Shown here: in pieces, positions 51,597 to 60,458 of the stretch
Layout: the number at the start of each line of letters is the position of its first letter
How positions within the stretch are numbered: position 1 is the first letter of the stretch
DNA from: Streptomyces sp. NBC_00273
GTDB lineage: Bacteria > Actinomycetota > Actinomycetes > Streptomycetales > Streptomycetaceae
DNA: 64,000 nucleotides
Assembly (NCBI RefSeq): GCF_036178145.1
Contig: NZ_CP108067.1
Location: 9,563,001 to 9,627,000, forward strand
Direction: 5' to 3'
Position numbers and translations under genes: made by a program
The notes under the pieces: generated by a model
Seen by the model: only the letters and a program-made list of their open reading frames with translations
What the model was told of the DNA's origin: nothing
The model's database searches: none

Positions 51597-53315
51597 TCAG
51601 CAGGAGCAGCCCCACTGCGGGGTGGGTGCGGTCGAGGGGGTTCCGCAGGCCCGGTCGGTGGGTGCGGGCGGGTGGACGGTGGTGCCGGCCTTGATGGTCT
51701 CGATCACCTTGATGTCGCGGATCTGCTCGGGGTCGACCGTCAGCGGGTTTGCGCTGAGGATGACCAGGTCCGCGAGCTTGCCGACCTCGATACTGCCCTT
51801 GCGGTCCTGCTCGCCGTACTGGTGGGCGGCGTTGATGGTGATCGCGCGAACCGCGTCCAGGGCGGAGACCTGCTGGTCGGGGCCGAGGACATGGCCGCTG
51901 CGGGTGCGGCGGGTCACCTGGCTGGACAGCACGGCGATCGAGTTCGGCAGCGCCACCGGGGCATCGTGGTGCGAGGTGTAGCGCAGGCCCCTGTCGAGTG
52001 CCCACCGGGCGGGGGAGATGCTCTCCGCCCGCTTCTCGCCGAGGACGGTCTCGCGGTACCAGTCGCCCCAGTAGTAGGTGTGCATCGAGAAGAAGGACGG
52101 CAGGACTCCCAGCCGAGCGAACACGTCGACCTGGTCCTCGCGGGCGGTCTGCGCGTGGATCGCCACGGTCGGCCGCCGGCCCGGCCCGGCGGCCGCGACC
52201 GCCTTGAGGAACTGGTCGATCGCCGCGTCGCCGTTGACGTGCGCCAGAACCTGCCAGCCCCGCTCGACCGCAGTACCGATCTGCTTGGCCACCACCGCGT
52301 CGTCCGGCACCGCCGGGTACCCGCAGTAGCCCTCGGGCTGTCCGGGCGGCGGCGTCAGGTACGGCTCGGTGAGCCACGCGGTGCGCCCCTGCGGCGAGCC
52401 GTCCAGGACCAGCTTCACGCCGGCCGCGCGGACGCCGTCCACGTACTCGTCACTCACCCCGATCGGGTCGTCGAGCGTGGACGAGATCGCCTCGTCGGCC
52501 TTCACGTACGCGACCACGTCGACCGGGAGCGGCACGGCGGCGGCCGTGTCACGCAGCGCCTGGAGGTTGGCGAGGGTGGTGCCGCCCTCCTGCACCGTGG
52601 TGAAGCCGAAGCTCGCTGCCGTGGCCGCGCCCGTCGAGAACAGCATCAGCAGCTCCCGTTCCGGGAGCCCCACGAGCGCCAGGTCCGAGGCCGGGGTGAA
52701 CGCCTTCTCCTCCAGCACGCCGTCGGGCTCGCCGTACGAGGGCGGGACGGCGAGTTCGCGCCGCCGGATCACCCCGCCCTCGGGGTCGGGCGTGGCGGCC
52801 GAGTAGCCGAGCCGCTTCAGGCCGAGGCTGTTCACCGCGCCGAGGTGGAAGGACTGGTGGATGGCGAGCACCGGGCGGTCCGTGGACACCTCGTCGAGGT
52901 CGTCGCGGGTGGGGTGCCGGCGCTCGGCGAGCATCGCGTCGTCGTACCCGAAACCAGTGATCCAATCGGAGGCCGCACCCACCGGGCCCGCAGCCCAGGA
53001 GCGCAGCTTGTCCTTCAGAGAGGCGAGGTCGGTGACGTCGCCGTCCGGGTCGGCGAGCAGGTTGGCGATGACGGCCTGCAGGCCGATGCCTCCGAGGTGC
53101 CCGTGCGCGTCGATGAACCCGGGCAGCAGGGCGCGGCCCCCGAGGTCGCGCACGACGGTCTGCGGGCCGCGCCAGCGTTCGAGCACCTCCTGCTCTGGGC
53201 CGACGAAGACGATGGTGCCGGCCTTGACGGCCACCGCTTCGCCCCGTTCGTCGTCGCGCTCCGCGAGCGTGACGATGTCACCGCCGTGGAGGATGAGGTC
53301 GGCCTGCTCGGCCAT
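51597..53315 (-). CDS. Amidohydrolase (YtcJ-like)
   Basis: 572 residues from ATG 53315. Amidohydrolase layout: beta-sandwich start ADLILHGGDIVTLAERDDER, metal-binding motif LLPGFIDAHGHLGGIGLQAV (H-x-H), the central barrel with ALFGFTTVQEGG-like SFGFTTVQEGGTTLANLQAL, VLAHVNGDAAIDQFLKAVAA, PSFFSMHTYYWGDWYRETVL and RYTSHHDAPVALPNSIAVLS, and the closing sandwich GSIEVGKLADLVILSANPLT. It belongs to the YtcJ/amidohydrolase-3 group, metal-dependent hydrolases whose substrates are mostly unknown (formamides and other amides). No signal peptide. The C-terminal tail (PAPTDRACGTPSTAPTPQWG) is low-complexity. Confidence 0.9.
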   Translation of the reverse strand: MAEQADLILHGGDIVTLAERDDERGEAVAVKAGTIVFVGPEQEVLERWRGPQTVVRDLGGRALLPGFIDAHGHLGGIGLQAVIANLLADPDGDVTDLASLKDKLRSWAAGPVGAASDWITGFGYDDAMLAERRHPTRDDLDEVSTDRPVLAIHQSFHLGAVNSLGLKRLGYSAATPDPEGGVIRRRELAVPPSYGEPDGVLEEKAFTPASDLALVGLPERELLMLFSTGAATAASFGFTTVQEGGTTLANLQALRDTAAAVPLPVDVVAYVKADEAISSTLDDPIGVSDEYVDGVRAAGVKLVLDGSPQGRTAWLTEPYLTPPPGQPEGYCGYPAVPDDAVVAKQIGTAVERGWQVLAHVNGDAAIDQFLKAVAAAGPGRRPTVAIHAQTAREDQVDVFARLGVLPSFFSMHTYYWGDWYRETVLGEKRAESISPARWALDRGLRYTSHHDAPVALPNSIAVLSSQVTRRTRSGHVLGPDQQVSALDAVRAITINAAHQYGEQDRKGSIEVGKLADLVILSANPLTVDPEQIRDIKVIETIKAGTTVHPPAPTDRACGTPSTAPTPQWGCSC

Positions 53316-53733
53316 GCTGGTCTCCCGTTCGGTAGAAGGATGGTGAAACCGGCCCAGAGCCTAGAAGCGACGTGGGCAAACTTCGCCGAGGACGGCCGGA
53401 CTTCACTGGAACGGGGCAGCGCGGTCGGGGTACCGGGCCAGGAGAGGGGGCAAGGAAGCCGTCTCCGAGGTCACCGGTGTGGCGGTAGCACATCAGGCCC
53501 CGGACCAGCCCGGCCCTGATGCCAGCCGACAACCTCAGCGTGACCAGCTCCTCGCCCCTGGTCTCCGGGTCGACGTGGTCGATGGTCCCGATCTCCAGGT
53601 CGACCGGGCCCTCGGAGAGTGGCAATGAGCTCCGGGCGCGCCACACTGGACCTGGCTCGCGGTCGCATCCCCCGGGGTGCGCGGCGTGGCACCCGTCTGG
53701 GACCCAGACCCGCCCCCGGCCACCGCCAGTTGG
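53316..53733. other. Intergenic stretch
   Basis: About 420 bp without a supported gene. It presumably holds the amidohydrolase promoter; no operator is recognised. Confidence 0.4.
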
Positions 53734-54030
53734 TCAGGTAGCAGGGTCGTAGGTGATGCGGGCGTTGGGGCAGTCGGCCGCGTAACGCAGCAAGGCCTCG
53801 CGTTCGGCGGGGTCGATGGCGAGGCCCCAGCGGTGCTTGGTGGCGACCCTTTCGCCGAGGTAGCGGCAGTGGACCGCGGGCATCGGCATCCAGGTGGCCG
53901 GGTCCTGGTCGGGCTTTTGGCGGTTGGAGCGGGCGGTGACGCCGGCGAGGGTGACGTGGGAGCCGAGGTCGTTGGCGTAGCGGCGGCGGCGTTCGGCGGT
54001 CCAGCCGTAGCCGCCAGCTGGCGCGGAGCG
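53734..54030 (-). pseudogene. GmrSD-like HNH endonuclease C-terminal fragment
   Basis: Minus-strand frame reads GGYGWTAERRRRYANDLGSH, VTLAGVTARSNRQKPDQDPA, TWMPMPAVHCRYLGERVATK, HRWGLAIDPAEREALLRYAA, DCPNARITYDPAT, then TGA at 53736. The N-R-Q-K...D-P-x-x-W...C-R-Y...K-x-R-W-x-L-x-x-D pattern is the C-terminal half of secreted HNH (GmrSD-type) nucleases common in Streptomyces. The N-terminal half with the signal peptide and HNH core is missing; the cut is just before the HEAT-repeat gene. Confidence 0.65.
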
Positions 54031-54058
54031 TCATTCGAACCGTGCGGTATTCCCGGCT

Positions 54059-54886
54059 TCAGATCAGCTGACAGGCACAGGCGGGGGACGTCCAGCGGCC
54101 GTCGCGGCGCCATTCGTAGCGCCACACTGCGTCGAGGTAGCCCTCTTCTTCCAGGGAACCGCGCTGCGGCGGGGCGAGAAGGCGTGCTGCTTCCACGCAC
54201 CGTTCGTCGTCGTGGAGGGCGAGCCCGTAGACGGCGGCCAGCTGGACCAGACGGTTCGTGTCGTCCAGGACAGCAGCCATGGCGTCCGCGAAGACGGGAT
54301 CGTGGTCCCTGCCCTCGGCAACCACGCGGCATGCGGTTTTCCGTACCACCGCGTCCGGATCGGTCATCAGCCGCAGCAACGCCGTGCGAGCATCGCCGGA
54401 AAAGGCCGGCGGCGAGGACAAAGCAGTGAGCCCTTGCGCCACCGCACGCCGTATCCGGGCATCGGGATGGCCGGCGTGAGGCAGAAGGGCCACCTCCGCG
54501 CGGGGGCCGATGTGTTCTCCAAGGGCGACCAGCACCTCGGTGAGCACGGCGAGGTCCGTCTCCTCGGCCGACCAGTCGGTGAACAGGTCCAGAGCGGGAC
54601 CGGCGAACGCGTCCTCCTCGCTGTCGTCGAGCAGATGGGTCACCCGGAGTACCTCGGCACCGAACAATCGGCGGGACGGGTCCGGGTGCGTGCGCAGCGT
54701 CGCGGCGGCTGTCCAGGTCGCCTGGTCGCGTCGGCCGGCCAGCAGGAGGGTGACCCCGCCCCATGTCGGGTGGTTCTGGTCGGCGATGGTCAACGCGCGG
54801 TCCATCAGATCCTCGAACGAGGTCCGGACCCCGAGCAGTTCCTCGACGGACGTGAGGATCGCCCCGTGGCCGTCCCGCACGGTCAT
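54059..54886 (-). CDS. HEAT-repeat protein
   Basis: 275 residues from ATG 54886; longer upstream in-frame codons are low-complexity. The chain consists of helical hairpins: SFEDLMDRALTIADQNHPTW, GGVTLLLAGRRDQATWTAAA, LFTDWSAEETDLAVLTEVLV, ALGEHIGPRAEVALLPHAGH, PDARIRRAVAQGLTALSSPP, DPDAVVRKTACRVVAEGRDH, NRLVQLAAVYGLALHDDERC. The repeated pattern (hAV-x-x-h..A-x-x-L) is that of HEAT/armadillo-like repeats, usually protein-binding scaffolds. Cytosolic; the partner is not evident. The HNH fragment lies downstream. Confidence 0.82.
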   Translation of the reverse strand: MTVRDGHGAILTSVEELLGVRTSFEDLMDRALTIADQNHPTWGGVTLLLAGRRDQATWTAAATLRTHPDPSRRLFGAEVLRVTHLLDDSEEDAFAGPALDLFTDWSAEETDLAVLTEVLVALGEHIGPRAEVALLPHAGHPDARIRRAVAQGLTALSSPPAFSGDARTALLRLMTDPDAVVRKTACRVVAEGRDHDPVFADAMAAVLDDTNRLVQLAAVYGLALHDDERCVEAARLLAPPQRGSLEEEGYLDAVWRYEWRRDGRWTSPACACQLI

Positions 54887-55289
54887 GCCACCAAGGGTGC
54901 ACTCGTCGGGCCTGTTGTACTCGTCGTCTTGCACCTGCGTACGGACGACGGCATCCCGGAAACCTGTACGGCGTCGACCGACTCGGACGTGCCCGTCCCG
55001 ACTGACTGAGTCATAGTCTGGCCCAGAAAGACTCACTTGACGACCTCCCCCTGACGTGCGGCCAGGCCGCACGTGCGAAGGGCCGCCGCCCGGGCGCGCG
55101 CGGCACCCGGACATCCCACGTTCCGGCCCCTTCCCCCGGCCGGAACCCGGCGACCTGGCGGGACTGCTCCGGGCGCAGCGGGACGGGTGTGCAGGCGGCT
55201 GGTCGGAGTGTGGCAGCCCTGGACCAGCAACTGCGGCTGGGGGGCGCCCGCGCTGCGCTTCGCTCCCAGAGTGAAGAGATGTTGAAAAA

Positions 55290-55697
55290 TCAGCCCTGCG
55301 ACCGTACGCCGGACGCTTCGCCGTGAGCCAGGCGGGATAGGACCTTGGCGTACACCATGGTCGCCGCAGCGGTAACGGTCGCTACAACCGCCAACGCGAG
55401 GATGCTCAGCAGCGCGGGCCACTGGCGCAACTCGTCGCTGCGGCAGACTCGGTCTTGGGGCGACGGCTCAACGAGCGGGCCCTGGCACAAACTGCGGCTC
55501 CCCTGATACGACGGGACATCGGGGCCATAGTCGGCGAACATCAGGAACGCGAACCATCCCCAGATCACCATGGCCAGGAGCATCCACACGATCGACCACA
55601 TCTCGATCCGGCGAGCGTCCTGGCCCGTCTTCCCAGCGCGCCCCGGTACGGCATCTGTGGTGGCGGATACGTCCAGTGCCGTTTCATCGCCTGCCAT
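55290..55697 (-). CDS. Small two-helix membrane protein
   Basis: 135 residues from ATG 55697 (MAGDETALDVSATTDAVPGR), ribosome site GGGGGGAAG. Two membrane segments: SIVWMLLAMVIWGWFAFLMF (~35-55) and LLSILALAVVATVTAAATMV (~96-118). Between them is an outer loop with two cysteines (SRSLCQGPLVEPSPQDRVCR) that could form a disulfide. Both termini would be cytoplasmic. No family is recognised. Confidence 0.7.
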   Translation of the reverse strand: MAGDETALDVSATTDAVPGRAGKTGQDARRIEMWSIVWMLLAMVIWGWFAFLMFADYGPDVPSYQGSRSLCQGPLVEPSPQDRVCRSDELRQWPALLSILALAVVATVTAAATMVYAKVLSRLAHGEASGVRSQG

Positions 55698-56040
55698 CTT
55701 CCCCCCCAACCCTCGACTAACGATCTCCAGTTCATCACACTCCGCACTGCCTCATCGACGCCCTGGCGCGCGTCCACGCACTGCCGCCCCGGCCGAGGCC
55801 GCTCTCACTGGCCTGCCTCGCTCATCACTGCGCCAGAAACCCGCACTGCTTTGACCTGAAGGAGAACGGCCGCGGCGCGCTGCTCGTCCTCCTGGCCCGC
55901 GACCTACTGAAGACAGAACAACCGGACACGCCAACGAGGAAAAGCGGGCTCTTGACCTGGTTTGGCATCGTCGCTGACCGCTTGTCTCAGGTCGTCCTCC
56001 TGATAGCTGCGCACCGCCCAGACCAGCCTTTCACTACTGA
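55698..56040. other. Intergenic stretch
   Basis: About 340 bp without a supported gene. Confidence 0.35.
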
Positions 56041-56280
56041 CTACTCCGCCCGTGCTGGAAAACCTGGTGTGTCTGCCTCGGCCGTCCGCCACCGCAGTTC
56101 TTCTGCCGAGAAGCAAAGCGACCAGGCGGATAGTGCACCGGTGTTACGGAGCCCCTCCACGGCCTCCCTGAGACGTTCCTCGGGTAGGGCGCAGATAGGC
56201 GCGAAGTCCGTGAGGTCGATGCTTCCGCAGACGTCGCCAGGAGGTAGAAACGCAGCCAGTGCGACGGCCGTCAGCCGCAC
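56041..56280 (-). CDS. Small hypothetical protein
   Basis: 79 residues from GTG 56280: VRLTAVALAAFLPPGDVCGS, IDLTDFAPICALPEERLREA, VEGLRNTGALSAWSLCFSAE, ELRWRTAEADTPGFPARAE. It resembles a small winged-helix or helical regulator (LTAVALAAFLP.., EERLREAVEGLRNTGALSAW is like a wHTH recognition part), but this is only a resemblance. The in-frame codons further upstream are antisense to the Vgb gene and low-complexity, so the GTG is preferred. It lies ~105 bp downstream of Vgb on the same strand. Confidence 0.55.
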   Translation of the reverse strand: MRLTAVALAAFLPPGDVCGSIDLTDFAPICALPEERLREAVEGLRNTGALSAWSLCFSAEELRWRTAEADTPGFPARAE

Positions 56281-56384
56281 TGTCGCCCGGCCGTGCTGCT
56301 GCGGCCTGACCGGCGCCCCGCCACCGGGGACACCAGGCTGTCGCTGCCGTGGCCGTTCTGTCGGCCTTGCCGTCTGTTGGGGTG

Positions 56385-57302
56385 TCAGGCGGTGTGGTGT
56401 ACCTCCCACCTGGAGATGCCGCTGTGCTCCTCTGCGACGTACAGCGTGCCGTCCGGGCCGAAGGCGAGTCCGTGGGGTTCGCGGTTGCGGTGTGTGAGCG
56501 GGTGCTCGGTGATCGTCCCATCCGGGGTGACGGAGCCGATCCGGCCGGTGGCCCACTCGGTGAACCAGCAGGTCCCGTCCGGTGCGACCGCGACAGCGTG
56601 GGGGCGGCAGTCGGCTTCGGGCAGTGCGAACCCGGTGATCTCCACGCCTGCCCTGCCGGTCGTGAGCCGTCCGATCCGCCCGGCGCCGATCTCGGCGAAC
56701 CACAGGCTCCCGTCCCAGCCGGCCGCGATCCCGACCGGGGCGGCGCCGGATGTGGGCAGGGGGTGGAGCCGGACCTCGCCGGAGACTGTGATCCGGCCGA
56801 TCGCGTTCGCCTGGTTGAGAGTGAACCACAGGGCTCCGTCGGGTCCCGCCGTGAGGAAGGACGGGAATCCCCCCTCGCACGGCAGAAGGAACTCGCGGAC
56901 CTCGCCGTCCGTGCCGATCCGGCCGATGCGGTTGGTGTTCGTCAGGGTGAACCACAGGGCGCCGTCGGGCCCGGCCGCGATCCCGTAGGGCCCGCCCGCG
57001 TTGCCGGGAAGCGCGTACGAGCGGGTCTCGCCGTCCACTGTGATCCGGCCGATCTGGTGGTCGCGGTAGCGGGTGAACCACAGCGCGCCGTCCGGGCCGG
57101 CGGTGACCAGGGTGGGGCCGCAGTCGGGGGAGTCCAGTGCGAACTCCTCTACGCGGCCGGTCGACGGAGTCAGGCGGGCGATGCGCCCGGCGTGGACGAG
57201 GGTGCACCACAGATGGCCGTCAGGCCCGACGGCGAGCCCGTACGGGCCGGAGCCGGCGGTGGGCGGGGTGAGGGTGCCGAGCGGGCTTACGGAGGTGGTC
57301 AA
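56385..57302 (-). CDS. vgb: Virginiamycin B (streptogramin B) lyase
   Basis: 305 residues from ATG 57302, seven-bladed propeller. The blades repeat the motif GPDGALWFT...GRI (GPDGHLWCTLVHAGRIARLT, GPDGALWFTRYRDHQIGRIT, GPDGALWFTLTNTNRIGRIG, WDGSLWFAEIGAGRIGRLT). The Vgb catalytic pair can be placed: the conserved His in EPHGLAFGPDGTLYVAEE and the Glu 14 residues later, the same spacing as His270/Glu284 in the staphylococcal enzyme; the third conserved His lies in DCRPHAVAVAPDGT. Vgb opens the depsipeptide ring of type B streptogramins by elimination. Located just downstream of an ABC-F protein, in the same orientation with a 54-bp gap, so both are probably co-transcribed. Confidence 0.85.
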   Translation of the reverse strand: MTTSVSPLGTLTPPTAGSGPYGLAVGPDGHLWCTLVHAGRIARLTPSTGRVEEFALDSPDCGPTLVTAGPDGALWFTRYRDHQIGRITVDGETRSYALPGNAGGPYGIAAGPDGALWFTLTNTNRIGRIGTDGEVREFLLPCEGGFPSFLTAGPDGALWFTLNQANAIGRITVSGEVRLHPLPTSGAAPVGIAAGWDGSLWFAEIGAGRIGRLTTGRAGVEITGFALPEADCRPHAVAVAPDGTCWFTEWATGRIGSVTPDGTITEHPLTHRNREPHGLAFGPDGTLYVAEEHSGISRWEVHHTA

Positions 57303-57356
57303 GAGGGGCGTCCATTCGAGGGGGAGGAGGGGAGGGGTGGAGCGGGCTGCCGACCG

Positions 57357-59036
57357 TCACGGGTGGGCGGCGGCTGCGGCGGGCGCCGGGGCGCGCAGGG
57401 TGAGCCGGTCGCCCGGCCAGCGGGCGCACAGCCGCCGGTCGTGGCTGACGACGACCACTGCGCCGGCGAACCGGGCCAGCGCCTCCTGCAGTTCCTCCGC
57501 CAGCGCGGGGGAGAGGTGGTTCGTGGGCTCGTCCAGCAGCAGGACGTCGGCCGGTTCGGTGACCAGGCGGGCCAGGGCCAGCCGCTGCCGCTGCCCGACG
57601 GAGAGGGAGCCGACCGGAGCGGACAGCCGGTCGCGGGCGAACAGGCCCAGCGACAGGAGCCGTTCGGCGTGCTCCTCGGGAGTCCCGGGGCGGCCCTCGG
57701 CGTAGGCCGCGAGCAGCGTCCCGCGGCCTGTGCCGGCGTCGGTGTGCTGGGCCAGCAGCCCGGTTTGGCCGTGCCGGACGACCTGCCCGAGGTCGGGGTC
57801 CAGGGCGCCGGCCAGAACATGCAGCAGGGTGCTCTTGCCCGCTCCGTTCGGGCCCGTGACCAGCAGCCGGCCGCCGGCCGGCACGGTCACGTCCACCGGC
57901 GCGAGCCGCCCCTCGACCGCGACGCCCGCCGCGGCCAGCAGTACCCGTCGCGCGTCGTCGGACCCGGCTGGCCCGGCGGGTGCCTCAGGCCCGGCTGCGG
58001 TGGTGGCCGTGCGCGGCACTGCGGTGAACCGCAGTGGCTCCGCGGGTGGGTGTACCGGCTGGGCCAGCAGCCGGGCGAGCCGTTCCTCGGCGTTGCGGAC
58101 CCGGCTCGCGAGGGACTGCTGGACCCGGCCGGCAGCGCGGTCGTACGCCATCTTGTTGCCGTCCTTCATGGCTCGGCCGGGCGCCACCCGGCGGGCGGTG
58201 ACGGCGGCGGCTTCGCGCAGCCGGGCCGCCTCGGCCCGCCAGGCGGTGTGGGCCTCCGCGCGGCGCCGCCGCTCGGCGGCGCGCTCCGCGAGGTAGCCGG
58301 CGTAGCCGTTGCCGTACCGCACGGTCCTGTGCAGGTCACCGTCGACCTCCAAAAGGGAGGTGGCGACGCGTTCCAGGAACGCCCGGTCGTGGGAGACGGC
58401 GACCGTGATGCCGCGCCGGGCGCGCAGGTGGTCCTCCAGCCAGGTCAGGGCGGCGCCGTCGAGGTGGTTGGTGGGCTCGTCGAGGAGCAGCACCTCCGGG
58501 GCGGCGGCGAGCAGTACGGCCAGGCGCAGGCGCACGGCCTCGCCGCCGGACAGGCCGCCGACGGCGCGCTCGCGGGGTAGGCCCGGCAGGCCGAGGCCGT
58601 GCAGGGAACGCTCCACGCGGGCGTCCGCGTCGTACCCGCCGCGCAGTTCGAAGGAGGTGAGGGTGTCGGCGTACGCGGTGAGGGTCTCGGCGTTGGCGTC
58701 GCCGCCGGCCATGCGGGCCTCCAGCCGGCGCAGGTCCCGCTCCAGGGCGCGCAGTTCGGCGAGGGCGCGGTCGACCACCTGCTGGACGGTCAGGTGCGGG
58801 GGGAGGCTTTCCTCTTGCGCGAGATGGCCGACGCCGCCTTCGGCGCGAAGGACGACCTCGCCGCGGTCGGGGCGCTCGGCCCCGGCCAGCAGCCGGAGCA
58901 GGGTGGACTTGCCCGAGCCGTTCTCTCCGACGATACCGAGACGTTCGCCGGTGGGGACGGAGCAGTCGACGGAGTCGAGGATCAGGCGGCCTTCGTAGGA
59001 CTTGGTGAGGTCAGACGCGGTGAGCTGCGCGGTCAC
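57357..59036 (-). CDS. ABC-F ATPase, ribosomal-protection type
   Basis: 559 residues from GTG 59036. Two ATP-binding cassettes in tandem with no membrane domain: Walker A GIVGENGSGKSTLLRLLAG, signature VGGLSGGEAVRLRLAVLL, Walker B VLLLDEPTNHLD, then a linker of helices (HTAWRAEAARLREAAAVTAR, MKDGNKMAYDRAAGRVQQSL), a second Walker A VTGPNGAGKSTLLHVLAG, signature VGSLSVGQRQRLALARLV and Walker B VLLLDEPTNHLS. This is the ABC-F layout of Vga/Lsa/VarM/Msr-type antibiotic resistance proteins, which displace macrolides, lincosamides, streptogramins or pleuromutilins from the ribosome. The linker length is moderate. It is followed by Vgb and preceded by a short ORF and a palindrome shared with a divergent TetR gene. 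Confidence 0.88.
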   Translation of the reverse strand: MTAQLTASDLTKSYEGRLILDSVDCSVPTGERLGIVGENGSGKSTLLRLLAGAERPDRGEVVLRAEGGVGHLAQEESLPPHLTVQQVVDRALAELRALERDLRRLEARMAGGDANAETLTAYADTLTSFELRGGYDADARVERSLHGLGLPGLPRERAVGGLSGGEAVRLRLAVLLAAAPEVLLLDEPTNHLDGAALTWLEDHLRARRGITVAVSHDRAFLERVATSLLEVDGDLHRTVRYGNGYAGYLAERAAERRRRAEAHTAWRAEAARLREAAAVTARRVAPGRAMKDGNKMAYDRAAGRVQQSLASRVRNAEERLARLLAQPVHPPAEPLRFTAVPRTATTAAGPEAPAGPAGSDDARRVLLAAAGVAVEGRLAPVDVTVPAGGRLLVTGPNGAGKSTLLHVLAGALDPDLGQVVRHGQTGLLAQHTDAGTGRGTLLAAYAEGRPGTPEEHAERLLSLGLFARDRLSAPVGSLSVGQRQRLALARLVTEPADVLLLDEPTNHLSPALAEELQEALARFAGAVVVVSHDRRLCARWPGDRLTLRAPAPAAAAAHP

Positions 59037-59115
59037 AGGGCGGCTCCAGGAGTTCGGGGGCGGGGATCGTCGTCACGACGGCGGTGCGGTGGGCGGCAAC
59101 GCGGTGGATGACCAC
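59011..59115 (-). CDS. Short upstream ORF overlapping the ABC-F start
   Basis: A 34-codon frame starts at GTG 59115 behind the strongest ribosome site of the region (AAAGGAG, 7 nt upstream) and ends at TGA 59011-59013, 26 nt inside the ABC-F gene. The peptide is VVIHRVAAHRTAVVTTIPAP then ELLEPPCDRAAHRV, rich in His, Arg, Pro and Val. By contrast the ABC-F start itself has only a weak GGAG. Short leader ORFs that respond to stalled ribosomes are established regulators of ABC-F resistance genes in Gram-positive bacteria; here the overlap suggests coupled translation. No attenuator hairpins were modelled. Confidence 0.55.
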   Translation of the reverse strand: MVIHRVAAHRTAVVTTIPAPELLEPPCDRAAHRV

Positions 59116-59126
59116 GGGACTTCTCC

Positions 59127-59152
59127 TTTAAGGCGACGAATGTTGCGTTAAA
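59127..59152. promoter_or_regulatory. Palindromic TetR operator
   Basis: Arms TTTAAGGCGAC (59127-59137) and GTTGCGTTAAA (59142-59152) around GAAT; 9 of 11 positions pair. It overlaps the ribosome site of the short upstream ORF and lies 8 bp before the TetR start, the position expected for repression of both directions. Confidence 0.6.
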
Positions 59153-59160
59153 ATGCTGGC

Positions 59161-59805
59161 ATGGATTCCCCCATGCAGGCAAGCGAAGATTCCAGCCGAC
59201 AGGAACCGGCCACGAGGCGGCGCCGGACCGGCGGCCGTAGCGCCCGCGTCCGCACCCAGGTGCTGGAGGCGGTGGGCGCGCTGCTCCTGGAGGCCGGGTA
59301 CGACGGGCTGACAGTCGACGCGGTCGCCGAACGCGCCGGCGTCCACCGCACGACCGTCTACCGGCGCTGGCGCGACGTCGGACACCTGCTGGCCGACGTA
59401 CTCGACACCGCATCCGACGACACGTGGACCCCACCGGACACCGGGTCGCTGGAGGACGACCTGACCGCCCTCAACCAGGAGGTGTACGAGGCACTGGCGG
59501 GCGGCGGCCCGAACCTGACGATGGCCCTGATCGCCGCCGGATTCCGCTCGCCGGAGGCGGCAGCGGCACTGTCACGCTTCTGGGATGACCGCTACGCACG
59601 GTGCGCGGTGGTCGTGACCCGAGCAGCCGACCGGGGCGAACTGCCCGGCCCCGCCGACAGCCGGGCGCTGCTCGTCGCGGCGACCGCCCCGCTCTACCAC
59701 GAACTGCTGCTGATCCGGGCCGTCCCCGACCCGACGCTCCCGAACCGCGCCGCCCGGGTCGCCGCCGCGGCGGCACGCGCCGGCACCTTCGGCACGCCGC
59801 AATGA
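59161..59805 (+). CDS. TetR-family transcriptional regulator
   Basis: 214 residues from ATG 59161. HTH of TetR type: ARVRTQVLEAVGALLLEAGY, DGLTVDAVAERAGVHRTTVY, RRWRDVGHLLADVLDTASDD. The N-terminal 30 residues are charged and disordered (SEDSSRQEPATRRRRTGGRS). The C-terminal ligand domain is helical (LTALNQEVYEALAGGGPNLT, MALIAAGFRSPEAAAALSRF, LLVAATAPLYHELLLIRAVP), of the TetR_C_16-like type. Divergent from the ABC-F/Vgb unit and separated only by the palindrome, so it most likely represses that unit and itself; the inducer may be a streptogramin or another ribosome-binding antibiotic. Confidence 0.88.
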   Translation: MDSPMQASEDSSRQEPATRRRRTGGRSARVRTQVLEAVGALLLEAGYDGLTVDAVAERAGVHRTTVYRRWRDVGHLLADVLDTASDDTWTPPDTGSLEDDLTALNQEVYEALAGGGPNLTMALIAAGFRSPEAAAALSRFWDDRYARCAVVVTRAADRGELPGPADSRALLVAATAPLYHELLLIRAVPDPTLPNRAARVAAAAARAGTFGTPQ

Positions 59806-60458
59806 CCTCGGACATAGCGCCCGCAGCCTGCCGGCCCGGCACCTGCACCCGCCCCGGCGGTGACTGCCGTTACCTCGGCCTCGCCCGCCCTGCAGCCGGC
59901 GCCGCGGTACCGGCCAGGGACGTGCTGCCCGCGCAGGTGCGCGGCCGGTGACCCGCGGGTCGCGCCTGCCCGGCGAGCCCCGTGCCCGCTGCGGCCGCCA
60001 CCCCGAGCCCCCTGTTCCCGCCGCTGCCGAGCCGTCGGTGCGGGAGGCCGTCGATCCGTGGGCTGCACCCGTGAGCACGGACGCGAGGCGCTCCCGGGGG
60101 TCCCTGACAGAGGGTCTGGAAGTGGAGCAGCTGAAGGTGTACGCGGCCGCGCAGTCCCAGTGCCGATGGTCCCGAGGACGTCTTGCAGGACCACGAAGCG
60201 GGCCGGTTGGCTGCTCCCGCCTGGCCACGGCCGGTCGGCCCGCGTGCAGGTGTGGCGCACAGCCGGGTTCCGCCGGAACCCGCTCTCGTGGACAGGGCCC
60301 ACGATGTCCGTGAGGCTGCGCGGCCTGTGAACACGTGCCAGCCGTGCTGGTCAGGGCGGTCTGGGTTGCTTGTCGGAACGATTCAACTGGTGCAGCTTGT
60401 CGCCGGCATCCGCGTCCAGGGCGGCGAACGCACCGGCCGGAGTTCGGTGCAGCCGCTG
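59806..60458. other. Non-coding or degraded stretch
   Basis: About 650 bp. All long frames on either strand are low-complexity (Arg/Pro/Gly/Ala), with no motif that supports a gene. I see nothing in it beyond the end of the TetR gene. Confidence 0.45.

Noticed and set aside
51513..53519. 668-residue plus-strand open frame
   Set aside because: It is antisense to the clear amidohydrolase and lacks motifs or third-position GC bias.
59806..60458. Several open frames on both strands after the TetR gene
   Set aside because: All are Arg/Pro/Ala-rich without motif or ribosome site, so treated as non-coding.
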